Translations under genes and position numbers: made by a program
The notes under the pieces: model-generated
Databases searched by the model: none
Told to the model about the DNA's origin: nothing
What the model saw: the letters and a program-made list of their open reading frames with translations, nothing else
Assembly: GCF_003254465.1 (NCBI RefSeq)
Contig: NZ_QDFI01000017.1
Coordinates: 1-64,000 of the forward strand
Length of the DNA: 64,000 nucleotides
Direction: 5' to 3'
Source: Meridianimarinicoccus zhengii
Lineage (GTDB): Bacteria > Pseudomonadota > Alphaproteobacteria > Rhodobacterales > Rhodobacteraceae
Shown: positions 1 to 8,164 of the stretch, one piece after another
Layout: every line of letters begins with the position of its first letter
Position numbering within the stretch: the first letter of the stretch is position 1

Positions 1-1340
1 CCGCGCGCGGCCCCCGCGACGCGCAGCCCCGGCGGGCCGTCGGGCCCCGGCACGAAGGCCGCCAGGTCCGCATCCCACACCGGCCGCCCCCGGTGATGGG
101 CGGCAAGCTGCACGTTCGGGTTCCACCCGCCTGCGACACCCAGCACGCCGCAGTCCAGCCAAGCCGTGCCGCCCGGTCCCGTCACCGCGATCGCCCTCAG
201 CCCCTTGCGTCCGCGCGTTCCCGTCACGACATGCCCTGCCCAGGTCCTGTAATCCCCAAGGCTTGTGGCCCCGGCGCGCGTGTCGATCACGCCAAGACAC
301 GGCACCCCCCGCGCCAACAGCGACATCGCCGTGCGGTGCCCGTCATCGTTGTTGGTGAAGATCGCCACCGGGTCGCCCGCCCGCGCCTGCGGCGTCACCC
401 CCCAACGGTTGGCATAGGCGCGCAGCGCACCGGCCAGCAGGACGCCGGGCCGGTCGTTGTCGGCAAAGGGGATGTGTCGCTCCGTGGCCCCCGCGCACAG
501 CACCGCATGCCGCGCCGTGATCCGCCACAGGGTCTGGCGCACGCGCGTGCCGGGGTCGGGCAGGTGGTCCGACACCCGTTCCACCGCGCCGAAGATGCAA
601 TGGTCATAGGTGCCGAACACGGTCGTCCGGGTGAGCACGCGCACGTTGGGCAGCGCGGCCAGTTCCGCCGCGACCGCCGTCACCCAGTCGGGCGCGGGCC
701 GGTCATTCAGCGCGATCCCTTCGCCCAGAAGTCGCCCGCCGAGGCGGAAATCCTCGTCCGCCAGCACGACCTGCGCACCCGCCCGACCTGCCGTCAGCGC
801 GGCCATCAGCCCCGCCGCCCCGCCACCGATCACCAGAAGGTCCGGGTGCAGATAACCGCGGTCATAAGCGTCGGGGTCGGGCAGCCCCGACAGCGCGCCA
901 AGCCCCGCCGCGGCCCTGATCGCGGGTTCATAGAGCCGCTCCCAGAAGGCGCGCGGCCACATGAAGGTCTTGTAATAGAACCCCGCTTTCAGCAGCGGCG
1001 CCACCAGGTCGTTCACCGCCATCAGGTCGTGGCGCAGCCCGCCCAGATGGTTCTGGCTGGTCGCCTCCAGCCCGTCGAACAACTCCGCCACGGTCGCGCG
1101 CGTGTTCGGCTCGGCCCGCGCGCCGGTCTGCAGCGTTACCAGCGCGTTCGGCTCTTCCGGCCCTGCCGCGAACACCCCGCGCGGGCGGTGATACTTGAAG
1201 CTGCGCCCGACAAGCTGCACGCCGTTCGCCAGCAAGGCCGAGGCGAGCGTGTCGCCGGGATGCCCCGTATAGCTGCGCCCGTCGAATGTGAAGCCCAGCG
1301 TGACGCTGCGGTCCACCAGCCCGCCCGCGATCCGGGTCAT
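1..1340 (-). CDS. soxA: Sarcosine oxidase subunit alpha, 3' part missing at window edge
   Basis: Large subunit of heterotetrameric sarcosine oxidase, a cytoplasmic flavoenzyme that oxidises sarcosine to glycine and passes the one-carbon unit to tetrahydrofolate. About 446 codons are visible, and the C-terminal half, which normally holds the folate-binding domain, lies beyond the left edge. The N-terminus carries the 2Fe-2S-ferredoxin-like segment typical of SoxA (GHPGDTLASALLANG, then FKYHRPRG). A dinucleotide-binding glycine motif (IGGGAAGLMAAL) follows at about residues 170-180, matching the NAD-binding region of the family. The ATG at 1340 overlaps the soxD stop (ATGA), so translation is probably coupled. 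The order soxB-soxD-soxA is the standard one, and soxG would be expected next, outside the window. Identity is firm at family level. The true substrate could be another N-methylated amine. Confidence 0.9.
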   Translation of the reverse strand, partial: MTRIAGGLVDRSVTLGFTFDGRSYTGHPGDTLASALLANGVQLVGRSFKYHRPRGVFAAGPEEPNALVTLQTGARAEPNTRATVAELFDGLEATSQNHLGGLRHDLMAVNDLVAPLLKAGFYYKTFMWPRAFWERLYEPAIRAAAGLGALSGLPDPDAYDRGYLHPDLLVIGGGAAGLMAALTAGRAGAQVVLADEDFRLGGRLLGEGIALNDRPAPDWVTAVAAELAALPNVRVLTRTTVFGTYDHCIFGAVERVSDHLPDPGTRVRQTLWRITARHAVLCAGATERHIPFADNDRPGVLLAGALRAYANRWGVTPQARAGDPVAIFTNNDDGHRTAMSLLARGVPCLGVIDTRAGATSLGDYRTWAGHVVTGTRGRKGLRAIAVTGPGGTAWLDCGVLGVAGGWNPNVQLAAHHRGRPVWDADLAAFVPGPDGPPGLRVAGAAR

Positions 1341-1618
1341 GGGCGGCCCCCGCGCACCACGTCGCGCGCCAATTCCGCGCCGAGGATCTCGTGGGTCACC
1401 GTATCGCGCGTCACCACCAGCCACGACCGGTCGCCCTGTTCGTGGAACCACAATTCCCGGTGCACGCCCGCCGGGTTGTCGCGCAGGTAGACATGGTCGC
1501 TGAATGCGTCCTCCGCGTGCTCCGCCATGCCGTCGGGCCGCGCCAACAGCGATGCATCGCCGAGATAGGTGAACTCCTGCGCGTCGCGCGGGCCGAGCAG
1601 CGGGTGGGGGATCAGCAT
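1337..1618 (-). CDS. soxD: Sarcosine oxidase subunit delta, zinc-ligand-poor variant
   Basis: Small subunit of heterotetrameric sarcosine oxidase, 93 residues, which is the usual family size. The ATG at 1618 was chosen because it gives the family N-terminus MLIPHPLLGPR and lies 10 bp after the soxB stop. Upstream in-frame starts would run into soxB. The family core ELWFHEQGDRSW and the following RDTVTHEI are clear. In characterised SoxD proteins a zinc ion is held by two Cys of an N-terminal C-P-x-C motif plus a later His and Cys. Here the aligned positions are His5, Leu8, His59 and Asp63, so three of the four expected ligands are replaced. The fold may be kept without zinc, or with a different metal site. 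The stop overlaps the soxA start by 4 bp. Confidence 0.85.
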   Translation of the reverse strand: MLIPHPLLGPRDAQEFTYLGDASLLARPDGMAEHAEDAFSDHVYLRDNPAGVHRELWFHEQGDRSWLVVTRDTVTHEILGAELARDVVRGGRP

Positions 1619-1628
1619 GGGGTCGCCT

Positions 1629-2879
1629 TCAATGCAGGTTGGGCTGGGCGCCGACGCCCTTTTCGTCGATGACATGGCCGCGCGCGAAACGGTCCAGCCG
1701 ATAGGCCGCGGCGGTCGGGTGCGGATCGCCCGTCGCCAGCAGATGGGCGAAGGCGTGGCCCGAGGCCGGGGTCGCCTTGAACCCGCCGTAGCACCAGCCC
1801 GCGTTGAGGTAGAGCCCGCCTACATCGGTCCGGTCGATGATGGGTGAGCCGTCCATGGACATGTCCATGACGCCGCCCCATGACCGCAACAGCCGCGCCC
1901 GCCCGATCATCGGCATCAGCGCCATGCCGCCTTCGATCACGTCCTCGACCACCGGCAGGTTCCCGCGCTGCGCGTAGGAATTGTAGCCGTCGATATCGCC
2001 GCCGAACACGAGGCCCCCCTTGTCGGACTGGCTGACATAGAAATGCCCCGCTCCGAAGGTGATGACACCGGGGATCACGGGCTTCAGCCCCTCGGTGACG
2101 AAGGCCTGCAAGACGTGGCTTTCGATGGGCAGGCGCATCCCCGCCAGCGCCATCACGCGGCTGGTGTTGCCCGCGACCGCCACGCCGACCTTGCCCGCCG
2201 CGATATACCCGCGCGTGGTGTCCACCCCCCGCACCGCGCCGCCTTCGATCCTGAAGCCGGTCACGGCACAGTTTTGGATGATGTCCACCCCCAGCCGGTC
2301 GGCGGCGCGGGCATACCCCCACGCCACCCCGTCGTGCCGCGCCGTGCCGCCGCGCGGCTGCCACAACCCGCCCTTGATTGGGAATCGCGCGGCGTCGAAG
2401 TTCAGGAACGGCGCCATGGCGCGCACCGCGTCGCGGTCCAGCAGCCGCCCCCCCGCGCCGGTCAGGTGCATCGCGTTGCCCCGCCGGCGGTAGGCGTCGC
2501 GCTGCGCATCCGTGTGGAACAGGTTCAGCACGCCGCGCTGCGAGACCATCGCGTTGAAGTTCAGCGTCTGCTCCAGCCCCTCCCAGAGCTTCATGGAAAA
2601 CTCGTAGAACGGCTGGTTGCCGGGCAGCAGGTAGTTCGACCGGATGATCGTCGTGTTTCGCCCGATGTTGCCGCCACCCAACCAGCCCTTTTCCAGCACG
2701 GCCACCCTGCGCTGCCCATAGACGCTGGCAAGGTAGAAAGCCGTGGCCAGCCCATGCCCGCCGCCGCCCACGATCACGATGTCATAGGCGGGGTCCGGGT
2801 CCGGGTCGCGCCACATGGGTCCCCAGCCCGTGTGGCCGCGCAGCGCCTCGCGCAGCAGTCGCATCCCTGAAAACCGCAT
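1629..2879 (-). CDS. soxB: Sarcosine oxidase subunit beta
   Basis: FAD/FMN-containing catalytic subunit of heterotetrameric sarcosine oxidase, 416 residues, full family length. A Rossmann dinucleotide-binding motif (DIVIVGGGGHGLATA) sits at about residues 33-47. It is followed by the SoxB-type segment GNIGRNTTIIRSNYL and a C-terminal DAO-type region (MDMSMDGSPIIDRT, then LNAGWCYGGFKATP). The N-terminal stretch before the Rossmann motif, ending GPMWRDPDPDP, is typical of SoxB. The start at 2879 is preceded by a GAGGCGG ribosome-binding site. It is the first gene of soxBDA, so the operon promoter should lie in the roughly 90 bp between it and the divergent GlxA-type regulator, where a perfect palindrome occurs at 2929-2946. 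Confidence 0.92.
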   Translation of the reverse strand: MRFSGMRLLREALRGHTGWGPMWRDPDPDPAYDIVIVGGGGHGLATAFYLASVYGQRRVAVLEKGWLGGGNIGRNTTIIRSNYLLPGNQPFYEFSMKLWEGLEQTLNFNAMVSQRGVLNLFHTDAQRDAYRRRGNAMHLTGAGGRLLDRDAVRAMAPFLNFDAARFPIKGGLWQPRGGTARHDGVAWGYARAADRLGVDIIQNCAVTGFRIEGGAVRGVDTTRGYIAAGKVGVAVAGNTSRVMALAGMRLPIESHVLQAFVTEGLKPVIPGVITFGAGHFYVSQSDKGGLVFGGDIDGYNSYAQRGNLPVVEDVIEGGMALMPMIGRARLLRSWGGVMDMSMDGSPIIDRTDVGGLYLNAGWCYGGFKATPASGHAFAHLLATGDPHPTAAAYRLDRFARGHVIDEKGVGAQPNLH

Positions 2880-2928
2880 GCTTCCGCCTCTCGCCGTTTC
2901 GGGGTGTTCTACCCGGCGCGATGGCGCT

Positions 2929-2946
2929 ACGCTTTCATGAAAGCGT
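2929..2946. promoter_or_regulatory. 18-bp perfect palindrome between soxB and its divergent regulator
   Basis: ACGCTTTCATGAAAGCGT reads identically on both strands. It lies 50 bp upstream of the soxB start and 22 bp upstream of the chosen regulator start, so it could serve as one operator for both divergent genes. The binding protein is inferred, not shown. The neighbouring GlxA/AraC-type regulator is the obvious candidate, although AraC-type proteins more often bind direct repeats. Confidence 0.6.
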
Positions 2947-2968
2947 CATTTTCTTGCAGGTATATGCC

Positions 2969-3892
2969 ATGCCCCGCCGCATCGGCTTCGTGCTGGTTCC
3001 CGGTTACGCGCTGATGAGCACCGCCGCCGCGATGGAACCGCTGCGGGCAGCGAACCTGTTCGCGCCCGCGCCGCTTTACGACATCGTGCCGCTGTCGGTC
3101 GCGGGCGGGCCGGTGCGGTCCTCGCTGCCCGCGCAGATCGACACCGCGCCGCTGTCGGCGGGGCCGTTCGACATCGTCTTCGTGGTGGCGGGGGGCGATC
3201 CACTTGCCCACAGGGACCGGCGGCTTGACGATGCACTGCGGCGGCTGGCCGGGCAGGGCGTGGCGCTGGGGGGCATTTCCGGCGGTGCGGCGCTACTCGC
3301 GCGGGCGGGTTTGATGGAGAACCGCCGCTTCACGGTGCATTGGCATCACCTCGATGCCGTGCGCGCGCTGCGGGGGCCGTTCGCGGTGGACCGGCGGCTC
3401 TACGTCATCGACCGGGACCGCTATACCTGTGCCGGGGGGACTGCGCCGCTCGACATGATGCACGCCATCATCGCGGCGGATCATGGCGCCGGGATGGCGC
3501 GGCGCGTGGCCGAATGGTTCATCCAGACCGAGATCCGCGCGCCCGACGCGCTCCAGCGCGCGCGCGCCGATCATGGCCCCCTGTCGCCGCCGGTGCGCGA
3601 TGTGCTGGAGCTGATGGACAGTCATCTGGCCGATCCGCTGGACCTTGGGCAACTGGCGGCGCTGGCCGGCCTGTCGCCGCGCCAGTTGCAGCGTCGCTTC
3701 CGGGCGGAGACGGGCGCGACGGTCATGGCCCGGTATCGGGCGCTGCGGCTCGACCGTGCGCGGGACCTGCTGACGGGGTCGCGGCTGCGCGTGGGCGACA
3801 TCGCCGCAATGACCGGCTTCGCAAGCCCCGCACATTTGTCGGCGGCCTTCGCCGCGCGTTTCGGCGTGCCGCCGCGGGCGGCACGGGCCTGA
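2969..3892 (+). CDS. GlxA-family (DJ-1/PfpI + AraC) transcriptional regulator
   Basis: DNA-binding regulator of 307 residues with an N-terminal DJ-1/PfpI-like domain (RIGFVLVPGYALMSTAAA onward, about 1-180) and a C-terminal AraC helix-turn-helix pair. The first helix-turn-helix region includes LGQLAALAGLSPRQLQRRF and the second VGDIAAMTGFASPAHLSAAF. The usual DJ-1 nucleophilic Cys is absent (GGISGGAALLA), as in regulator members of the family. The ATG at 2969 was chosen because the protein core begins there; an in-frame ATG at 2921 would place the 18-bp palindrome inside the coding region. GbdR of Pseudomonas, from the same family, activates glycine betaine/sarcosine genes. Together with the divergent soxBDA operon this suggests a sarcosine or betaine-responsive activator. 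The inducer cannot be read from the sequence. Confidence 0.85.
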   Translation: MPRRIGFVLVPGYALMSTAAAMEPLRAANLFAPAPLYDIVPLSVAGGPVRSSLPAQIDTAPLSAGPFDIVFVVAGGDPLAHRDRRLDDALRRLAGQGVALGGISGGAALLARAGLMENRRFTVHWHHLDAVRALRGPFAVDRRLYVIDRDRYTCAGGTAPLDMMHAIIAADHGAGMARRVAEWFIQTEIRAPDALQRARADHGPLSPPVRDVLELMDSHLADPLDLGQLAALAGLSPRQLQRRFRAETGATVMARYRALRLDRARDLLTGSRLRVGDIAAMTGFASPAHLSAAFAARFGVPPRAARA

Positions 3893-3915
3893 TGCCGGAT
3901 CGGCCCCGGGCAGAG

Positions 3916-3936
3916 GCCCCGGCGCAAGGCCGGGGC
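3916..3936. terminator. GC-rich hairpin between convergent genes
   Basis: Perfect 8-bp stem (GCCCCGGC / GCCGGGGC) with a 5-nt loop, placed between the stop of the GlxA-type regulator and the stop of the ribokinase gene. It has no T-run on either side, so it is at best a weak or factor-dependent bidirectional terminator. Confidence 0.4.
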
Positions 3937-3963
3937 GGCGGTGCGCGGTGTGTCGTCGGCGCG

Positions 3964-4896
3964 TCAGGCCAGCAGCGCCGCAACCTCGTCCCGCGACGGG
4001 ATGGATGCCGCGGCCCCGCGCCGCGTGGTGGACAGTGCCGCGGCGGCGGCGGCGAAGTGCAGGGCGGCGTCCATCTTCTGCCCCTCGGCCAGTGCCGCGC
4101 CAAGCGCGCCGTTGAAGCAATCCCCGGCGGCCACGGTATCGACCGATGCGACCCGGAAGACTGGCACCACCCCGCGCCCGCCATCGCGGGCCTGCCAGAC
4201 CAGCCCTGCCGCCCCGCGCTTGACCACCGCGGTTACGGCGCCGCGATCTAGCAGGGCCGCTGCGGCGGCGAAGGCACTTGTTTCGTCCACCGGGGCGATG
4301 CCGGTGAGGGCCTCGGCCTCGGTCTCGTTCGGGGTGACGATATCCGCCGCCGCGATCAGTGCGCCGATATCCGCCGACGGAACGGGCGCGGGGTCGAGGA
4401 TCGTCACGGCCCCCGCCGCGCGCGCGGCCCGCAACGCGGCCCCGGTCGCGGTCAGGGGCGTTTCTAGCTGGAACAGCGCCACGGCGTTGCCCGCGAAGAC
4501 CGCCGGGTTCGGCCCCGCCGCGTTCCAAGTGCCGTTCGCCCCGGCGATCACCGTGATGACGTTCTGGGCATCGGTATCCACATGGATCAGTGCCATGCCC
4601 GTCGCTTCGCCCGCGACGGTCACGAGATCGCCGGTCCCGACCCCGTAGCGCGCCAGTTCCGCCCGCGCGAGATCGGCGAACCCGTCATCGCCCACGGCCG
4701 CCACGAAGCGCACCGGCCCCCGCGCCAGCCGCGCCGCCGCCACCGCCTGGTTGGCGCCCTTGCCCCCCAGCCCGGTGGCGTGGCCCGTGGCATGGGCGGT
4801 CTCGCCGGGCCGGGGCAGGTGGGGCACATAGGCGGTCAGGTCGATATTCACCGATCCGAAGACGGTGACGGCGGGGCGGGCGGTTGTCTGGGGCAT
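3964..4896 (-). CDS. rbsK: Ribokinase-like PfkB-family carbohydrate kinase
   Basis: Cytoplasmic sugar kinase of 310 residues, normal ribokinase length. The N-terminus VFGSVNIDLTAYVPHLPRPGE and the glycine-rich GLGGKGANQAVAAARLA are the first PfkB signature region. The second signature DTVAAGDCFNGALGAAL at about 253-269 contains the catalytic Asp259. These features point to ribokinase itself, which phosphorylates D-ribose at O5. A related kinase acting on deoxyribose or a nucleoside cannot be excluded. No ribose transporter or RbsD is nearby. The gene is divergent from an FAH-family hydrolase across 125 bp and convergent with the GlxA-type regulator, so it looks like a single-gene unit. Confidence 0.85.
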   Translation of the reverse strand: MPQTTARPAVTVFGSVNIDLTAYVPHLPRPGETAHATGHATGLGGKGANQAVAAARLARGPVRFVAAVGDDGFADLARAELARYGVGTGDLVTVAGEATGMALIHVDTDAQNVITVIAGANGTWNAAGPNPAVFAGNAVALFQLETPLTATGAALRAARAAGAVTILDPAPVPSADIGALIAAADIVTPNETEAEALTGIAPVDETSAFAAAAALLDRGAVTAVVKRGAAGLVWQARDGGRGVVPVFRVASVDTVAAGDCFNGALGAALAEGQKMDAALHFAAAAAALSTTRRGAAASIPSRDEVAALLA

Positions 4897-4948
4897 GGCC
4901 GGTCCTTGGCGTGTGTCTTGGGCGTGACCGACCCTATCGCGCCCGCGC

Positions 4949-4970
4949 GGCGTGGACTATACCCCACGCC
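4949..4970. promoter_or_regulatory. Inverted repeat in the divergent rbsK / FAH-hydrolase promoter region
   Basis: Seven-bp arms GGCGTGG and CCACGCC separated by an 8-nt, relatively AT-rich spacer (ACTATACC). It lies 53 bp upstream of the rbsK-like start and 52 bp upstream of the FAH start, so it is almost exactly central. A shared operator is plausible. No regulator gene adjoins it, and a chance repeat is possible. Confidence 0.35.
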
Positions 4971-5021
4971 ACGCCCGGCACCGCGACACGACCGGGCCGC
5001 GATACCAACGGGAGGAAACCC

Positions 5022-5873
5022 ATGAAACTCATCCGCTTCGGCGAAAGGGGCGCGGAACGCCCCGGCGTGATCGACGCCACCGGCACGATCCGCGATCTGG
5101 CGGGCGTCGTGCCCGACATCGCGGGGCCCGTCCTGTCCGATACAGGGCTTGCGGCGCTGCGCGAGATCGACACGGACAGCCTGCCCGCGGTGCGCGACGG
5201 GGTGCGCGTCGGCCCCTGCGTCGGTGGGGTGGGCAAGATCATCGGCATCGGGCTGAACTATTCAGACCATGCCGCCGAAGCCGGGATGCCCGAACCCGCC
5301 GAGCCGATCCTGTTCATGAAGGCGGCATCGTCGCTTTGCGGCCCGAACGACCCGACGCCGCTGCCGCCGGGGTCCGAAAAGCTGGATTGGGAGGTCGAAC
5401 TGGCCATCGTGATCGGCACGACCGCGCGGAACGTGACCGAGGCCGACGCGCTGGCACATGTGGCGGGCTATGCCGTGTGCAACGACGTGTCGGAACGGGG
5501 CTGGCAGCTGGGCGGCACCGGGCAATGGGTCAAGGGAAAGAGCTTTGACAATTTCGCGCCGCTGGGGCCGTGGCTCGTGACGCGCGACGACGTGCCCGAT
5601 CCGCAGGACCTGTCGCTCTGGCTCGATGTGAACGGGGTGCGCGCGCAGACCGGCAGCACGGCGAAGATGATCTTTGGCGCGGCGCATCTTGTCAGCTACG
5701 TGAGCCGCTTCATGACGCTGCATCCGGGCGATGTCATTACCACGGGGACGCCGCCGGGCGTCGGCATGGGCATGAAGCCGCCGCGTTATCTGAAGGTCGG
5801 GGACGTGGTGGACCTGGGGATCGACGGTCTGGGCGCACAGCGGCAGGAGATCGTGGCCGACCGGGTGGTGTGA
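5022..5873 (+). CDS. Fumarylacetoacetate hydrolase family protein
   Basis: Member of the FAH superfamily, 283 residues. These metal-dependent cytoplasmic hydrolases/lyases act on 2,4-diketo acids and related compounds. The FAH core begins at VGKIIGIGLNYSDHAAEAGM, and the metal-binding acidic residues are visible in LDWEVELAIVIG and in YAVCNDVSERGWQ. The conserved GDVITTGTPPGVGMGMKPP is near the end. Length and the N-terminus MKLIRFGERG resemble the 2,4-diketo-3-deoxy-L-fuconate or -rhamnonate hydrolase subgroup, but the exact substrate is not certain. The ATG at 5022 follows a GGAGG site at 5011-5015. No sugar-acid pathway genes surround it other than the divergent ribokinase-like gene. Confidence 0.85.
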   Translation: MKLIRFGERGAERPGVIDATGTIRDLAGVVPDIAGPVLSDTGLAALREIDTDSLPAVRDGVRVGPCVGGVGKIIGIGLNYSDHAAEAGMPEPAEPILFMKAASSLCGPNDPTPLPPGSEKLDWEVELAIVIGTTARNVTEADALAHVAGYAVCNDVSERGWQLGGTGQWVKGKSFDNFAPLGPWLVTRDDVPDPQDLSLWLDVNGVRAQTGSTAKMIFGAAHLVSYVSRFMTLHPGDVITTGTPPGVGMGMKPPRYLKVGDVVDLGIDGLGAQRQEIVADRVV

Positions 5874-5986
5874 TATGTCCGGTTCGCGACGGCTGCATCA
5901 TTCGCCTCAGCCGCGCACAGCGGAACCCGAACGGGCGCGATGATCCGGCCCGTCTCAGTGCGAATGTTCGCCACAAGTACGCAAGC

Positions 5987-6017
5987 AAAACGCCTGTCCG
6001 GAAGAACCGGGCAGGCG
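5987..6017 (-). terminator. Rho-independent terminator of phoX
   Basis: On the minus strand an 11-bp stem (one G:T wobble, outer arms CGCCTG / CAGGCG) with a 5-nt loop is followed directly by TTTT (5990-5987). It begins 16 bp after the phoX stop. This is one of the two textbook terminators in the window. Confidence 0.75.
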
Positions 6018-6032
6018 CATGTCGTGGCGGTA

Positions 6033-7919
6033 TCAGCCGACCAGTCCGCCGTCTTCGCGCCAGACGGCGATGACGCTGGAGCGGGGCAGGCCCTCGCCAT
6101 CGGGGAAGGATCCGCCCGGGTGCTGGATGCCCACGAACATGGTCTTGCGATCCGCCGACCAGCACAGGCCCGTCACCTCGGACCCGTTGGGGCCGGTCAG
6201 GAAGCGTTCGATCTGCCCCGACACCGGATCGCCCACGAGCATCTGGTTGTTGCCCATGCCCTCGAACTCGCCCTCGTTGCTGTCGTCGCCATCGGTCTGG
6301 ATCCAGACCAGTCCGGCGCTGTCGAACATCATCCCGTCAGGCGAGTTGAACATGTTGCCCGGGTTCACGTTCGCCGACCCCTTGTAGGCGCCTTCCGCGG
6401 TGACCGGGTTGCCCGCCATCACGAACAGGTCCCAGCGGAACGCGGCAGTCCCGTGGTCGTCATTGGCCGGGAACCAGCGCACGATCTGGCCGTAATTGTT
6501 GGCCTCACGCGGGTTGGGGCCGTTCACCGGGGTCGGGTCGCCGCCTGCATTGGGCTGCACGCCACGATTCTTGTTGTTCGTGAGCGCCGCATAGCCTTCG
6601 GCCGCCAGCGGGTTGACCTGCACCCATTCCGGGCGGTCCATTGTCGTGCCGCCCGCGGCCGAAGCGGCCATGCGGGTGAAGATCAGGATCTCTGCCGCGT
6701 CCATGCCGGTCGTCTCCGGCGTCAGGGCTAGCCATTCGCCCGTACCGTCCGCGTGGAACTTCGCCACGAAAAGCGTCCCATCGTCGAGCAGGTGATCGGT
6801 GGCACCGCCGGGTGTATAGACCCCGTTTGATACGAACTTGTAGAGATACTCGCCCCGCTCGTCGTCACCCATATAGACAACCACGCGCCCGTCGGGCGCC
6901 AGCGTCACGGCGGTGTTCTCGTGCTTGAAACGCCCCAGTGCCGTGCGCTTGACCGGGGTCGAGGTCGGGTCGGACGGGTCGATTTCCGTCACCCAGCCCT
7001 GGCGGCGCGGTTCGGCGGGGTTCTTCGAGATGTCGAAGCGCGCATCGAACTTGTGGTAATCGTAGCCCCAGCCGTCATGGCCGATGCCGTAGCGGTCAAA
7101 GTCGTCCGGCAGCGCCGCCTCGGGATCGGTCGACCCGAAGTAGCCGTTGAAGTTTTCCTCGCAGGTCAGGTAGGTGCCCCACGGCGTCGGGCCCGACCCG
7201 CAGTTGTTCATCGTGCCGAGCGGGGCCATGCCTTCGGGGTCCGCGTCGGTCTTCAGCAGGTCATGCCCCGCCGCCGGACCGGCAAAACGCATCGGCGTGT
7301 TGTGGTCGATGCGGCGGTTCATCGGGCTGTCCACGACGATCTCGTACCCGCCGCCGTCCTTTGGGGCCACTTCCATGATCGTGACGCCCTGGATGCGCTG
7401 GAGCATCAGCACGTCGTCGGCGGATTGCGGCACGCCGTCGGACGCGGGCAGGTTGGTCTTGAGATTGGCGTATTCGTGGTTGACCGCGATCACCTCGCGC
7501 CCGTCGACCTTGAACAGCCACATCCCGTCGGTGTTTTCGCCGAAGATATGCTGTGCGGTTTCCGCGTCATGGCCCGACGCGGGATCGAAGCCGTTGCCGC
7601 CCGATGTCAGCGGATCGCCCCAGCGTGCCACGGTGGACCATGCGTAGCCTTCAGGGACGTGGACGGTGAAGTCTGTCGCGATCCCGATGGGCGTGAAGGC
7701 GAAGCGCGAGGCCGCCTGCGCCTGTGCCGAGGTGGAGGACATGAGGTTGCCCACCCCCATCACAGCCGCACCCGACCCGAAGGCGAGCACGCCGCCGAGG
7801 AATCCGCGCCGCGAGATCGCTTCTTCGACGACCTGGTCGAAATCGTTGGTCTCAGGGCGGGGATATTTCAGTTCGTCCCACTCGTCCGCGGAAAGTTCGC
7901 GGGGATCGATGTCTTTCAT
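6033..7919 (-). CDS. phoX: PhoX-family phosphatase, Tat-exported (DUF839)
   Basis: Predicted secreted phosphatase of the PhoX/DUF839 family, 628 residues, which fits the roughly 600-700 typical of the family. Characterised PhoX enzymes are calcium- and iron-dependent alkaline phosphatases that release phosphate from organic esters in the periplasm. The N-terminus holds a twin-arginine signal (SRRGFLGGVLAFGSGAA, then an A-rich cleavage region near STSAQAQA) preceded by a charged stretch of about 35 residues, as usual for PhoX. Core motifs include ADGVPQ-type loops, EVIAVNHEYANLKTN, NNCGSGPTPWGTYLTCEEN and NPLAAEGYAAL. The ATG at 7919 was preferred to one five codons upstream because GGGAGAA sits 6 nt before it. 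It stands alone with its own terminator. I found no clear Pho box upstream. Confidence 0.9.
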   Translation of the reverse strand: MKDIDPRELSADEWDELKYPRPETNDFDQVVEEAISRRGFLGGVLAFGSGAAVMGVGNLMSSTSAQAQAASRFAFTPIGIATDFTVHVPEGYAWSTVARWGDPLTSGGNGFDPASGHDAETAQHIFGENTDGMWLFKVDGREVIAVNHEYANLKTNLPASDGVPQSADDVLMLQRIQGVTIMEVAPKDGGGYEIVVDSPMNRRIDHNTPMRFAGPAAGHDLLKTDADPEGMAPLGTMNNCGSGPTPWGTYLTCEENFNGYFGSTDPEAALPDDFDRYGIGHDGWGYDYHKFDARFDISKNPAEPRRQGWVTEIDPSDPTSTPVKRTALGRFKHENTAVTLAPDGRVVVYMGDDERGEYLYKFVSNGVYTPGGATDHLLDDGTLFVAKFHADGTGEWLALTPETTGMDAAEILIFTRMAASAAGGTTMDRPEWVQVNPLAAEGYAALTNNKNRGVQPNAGGDPTPVNGPNPREANNYGQIVRWFPANDDHGTAAFRWDLFVMAGNPVTAEGAYKGSANVNPGNMFNSPDGMMFDSAGLVWIQTDGDDSNEGEFEGMGNNQMLVGDPVSGQIERFLTGPNGSEVTGLCWSADRKTMFVGIQHPGGSFPDGEGLPRSSVIAVWREDGGLVG

Positions 7920-8000
7920 GGCTGGTTCTCCCACTGGCTACGTTACCCCCGGAGCGTAGTGCGCCCACATGGCAATCTTGTGATGGTCGGGAATGAAACC

Positions 8001-8023
8001 GCACACTCCCGCAGGAAGTGTGC
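8001..8023. promoter_or_regulatory. Inverted repeat upstream of phoX
   Basis: Perfect 7-bp arms GCACACT and AGTGTGC around a 9-nt spacer, 82 bp upstream of the phoX start. It does not resemble a PhoB box (direct CTGTCAT repeats). It may be an operator or a chance hairpin. The rest of the 245-bp gap between atf and phoX shows nothing else clear except the hairpin at 8131-8158. Confidence 0.3.
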
Positions 8024-8130
8024 ATGCCATGCCGCAAGATCGGCAAGAGAATTCGGCGCCGCACCCGTTCCGGGCCGGGGGTGCGTCACGGCACCAAGGA
8101 CGGGCCGTCGGAAACGCGGACGGGCGTGGG

Positions 8131-8158
8131 TGCCGCCCGCCGCAAGGGGCAGGCGGCA
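8131..8158 (-). terminator. Hairpin downstream of atf
   Basis: Eleven-bp GC-rich stem with one G:T wobble (arms TGCCGCCTGCC and GGCGGGCGGCA on the minus strand) and a 6-nt loop, 6 bp after the aminotransferase stop. There is no T-run after it. It probably marks the end of the asnC-ssd-atf transcript or protects its 3' end. Confidence 0.5.
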
Positions 8159-8164
8159 GCGATG

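Noticed and set aside
7920-8000. Pho box upstream of phoX
   Set aside because: I found no pair of CTGTCAT-like direct repeats at the right spacing; the only symmetrical element is the unrelated 8001-8023 repeat.
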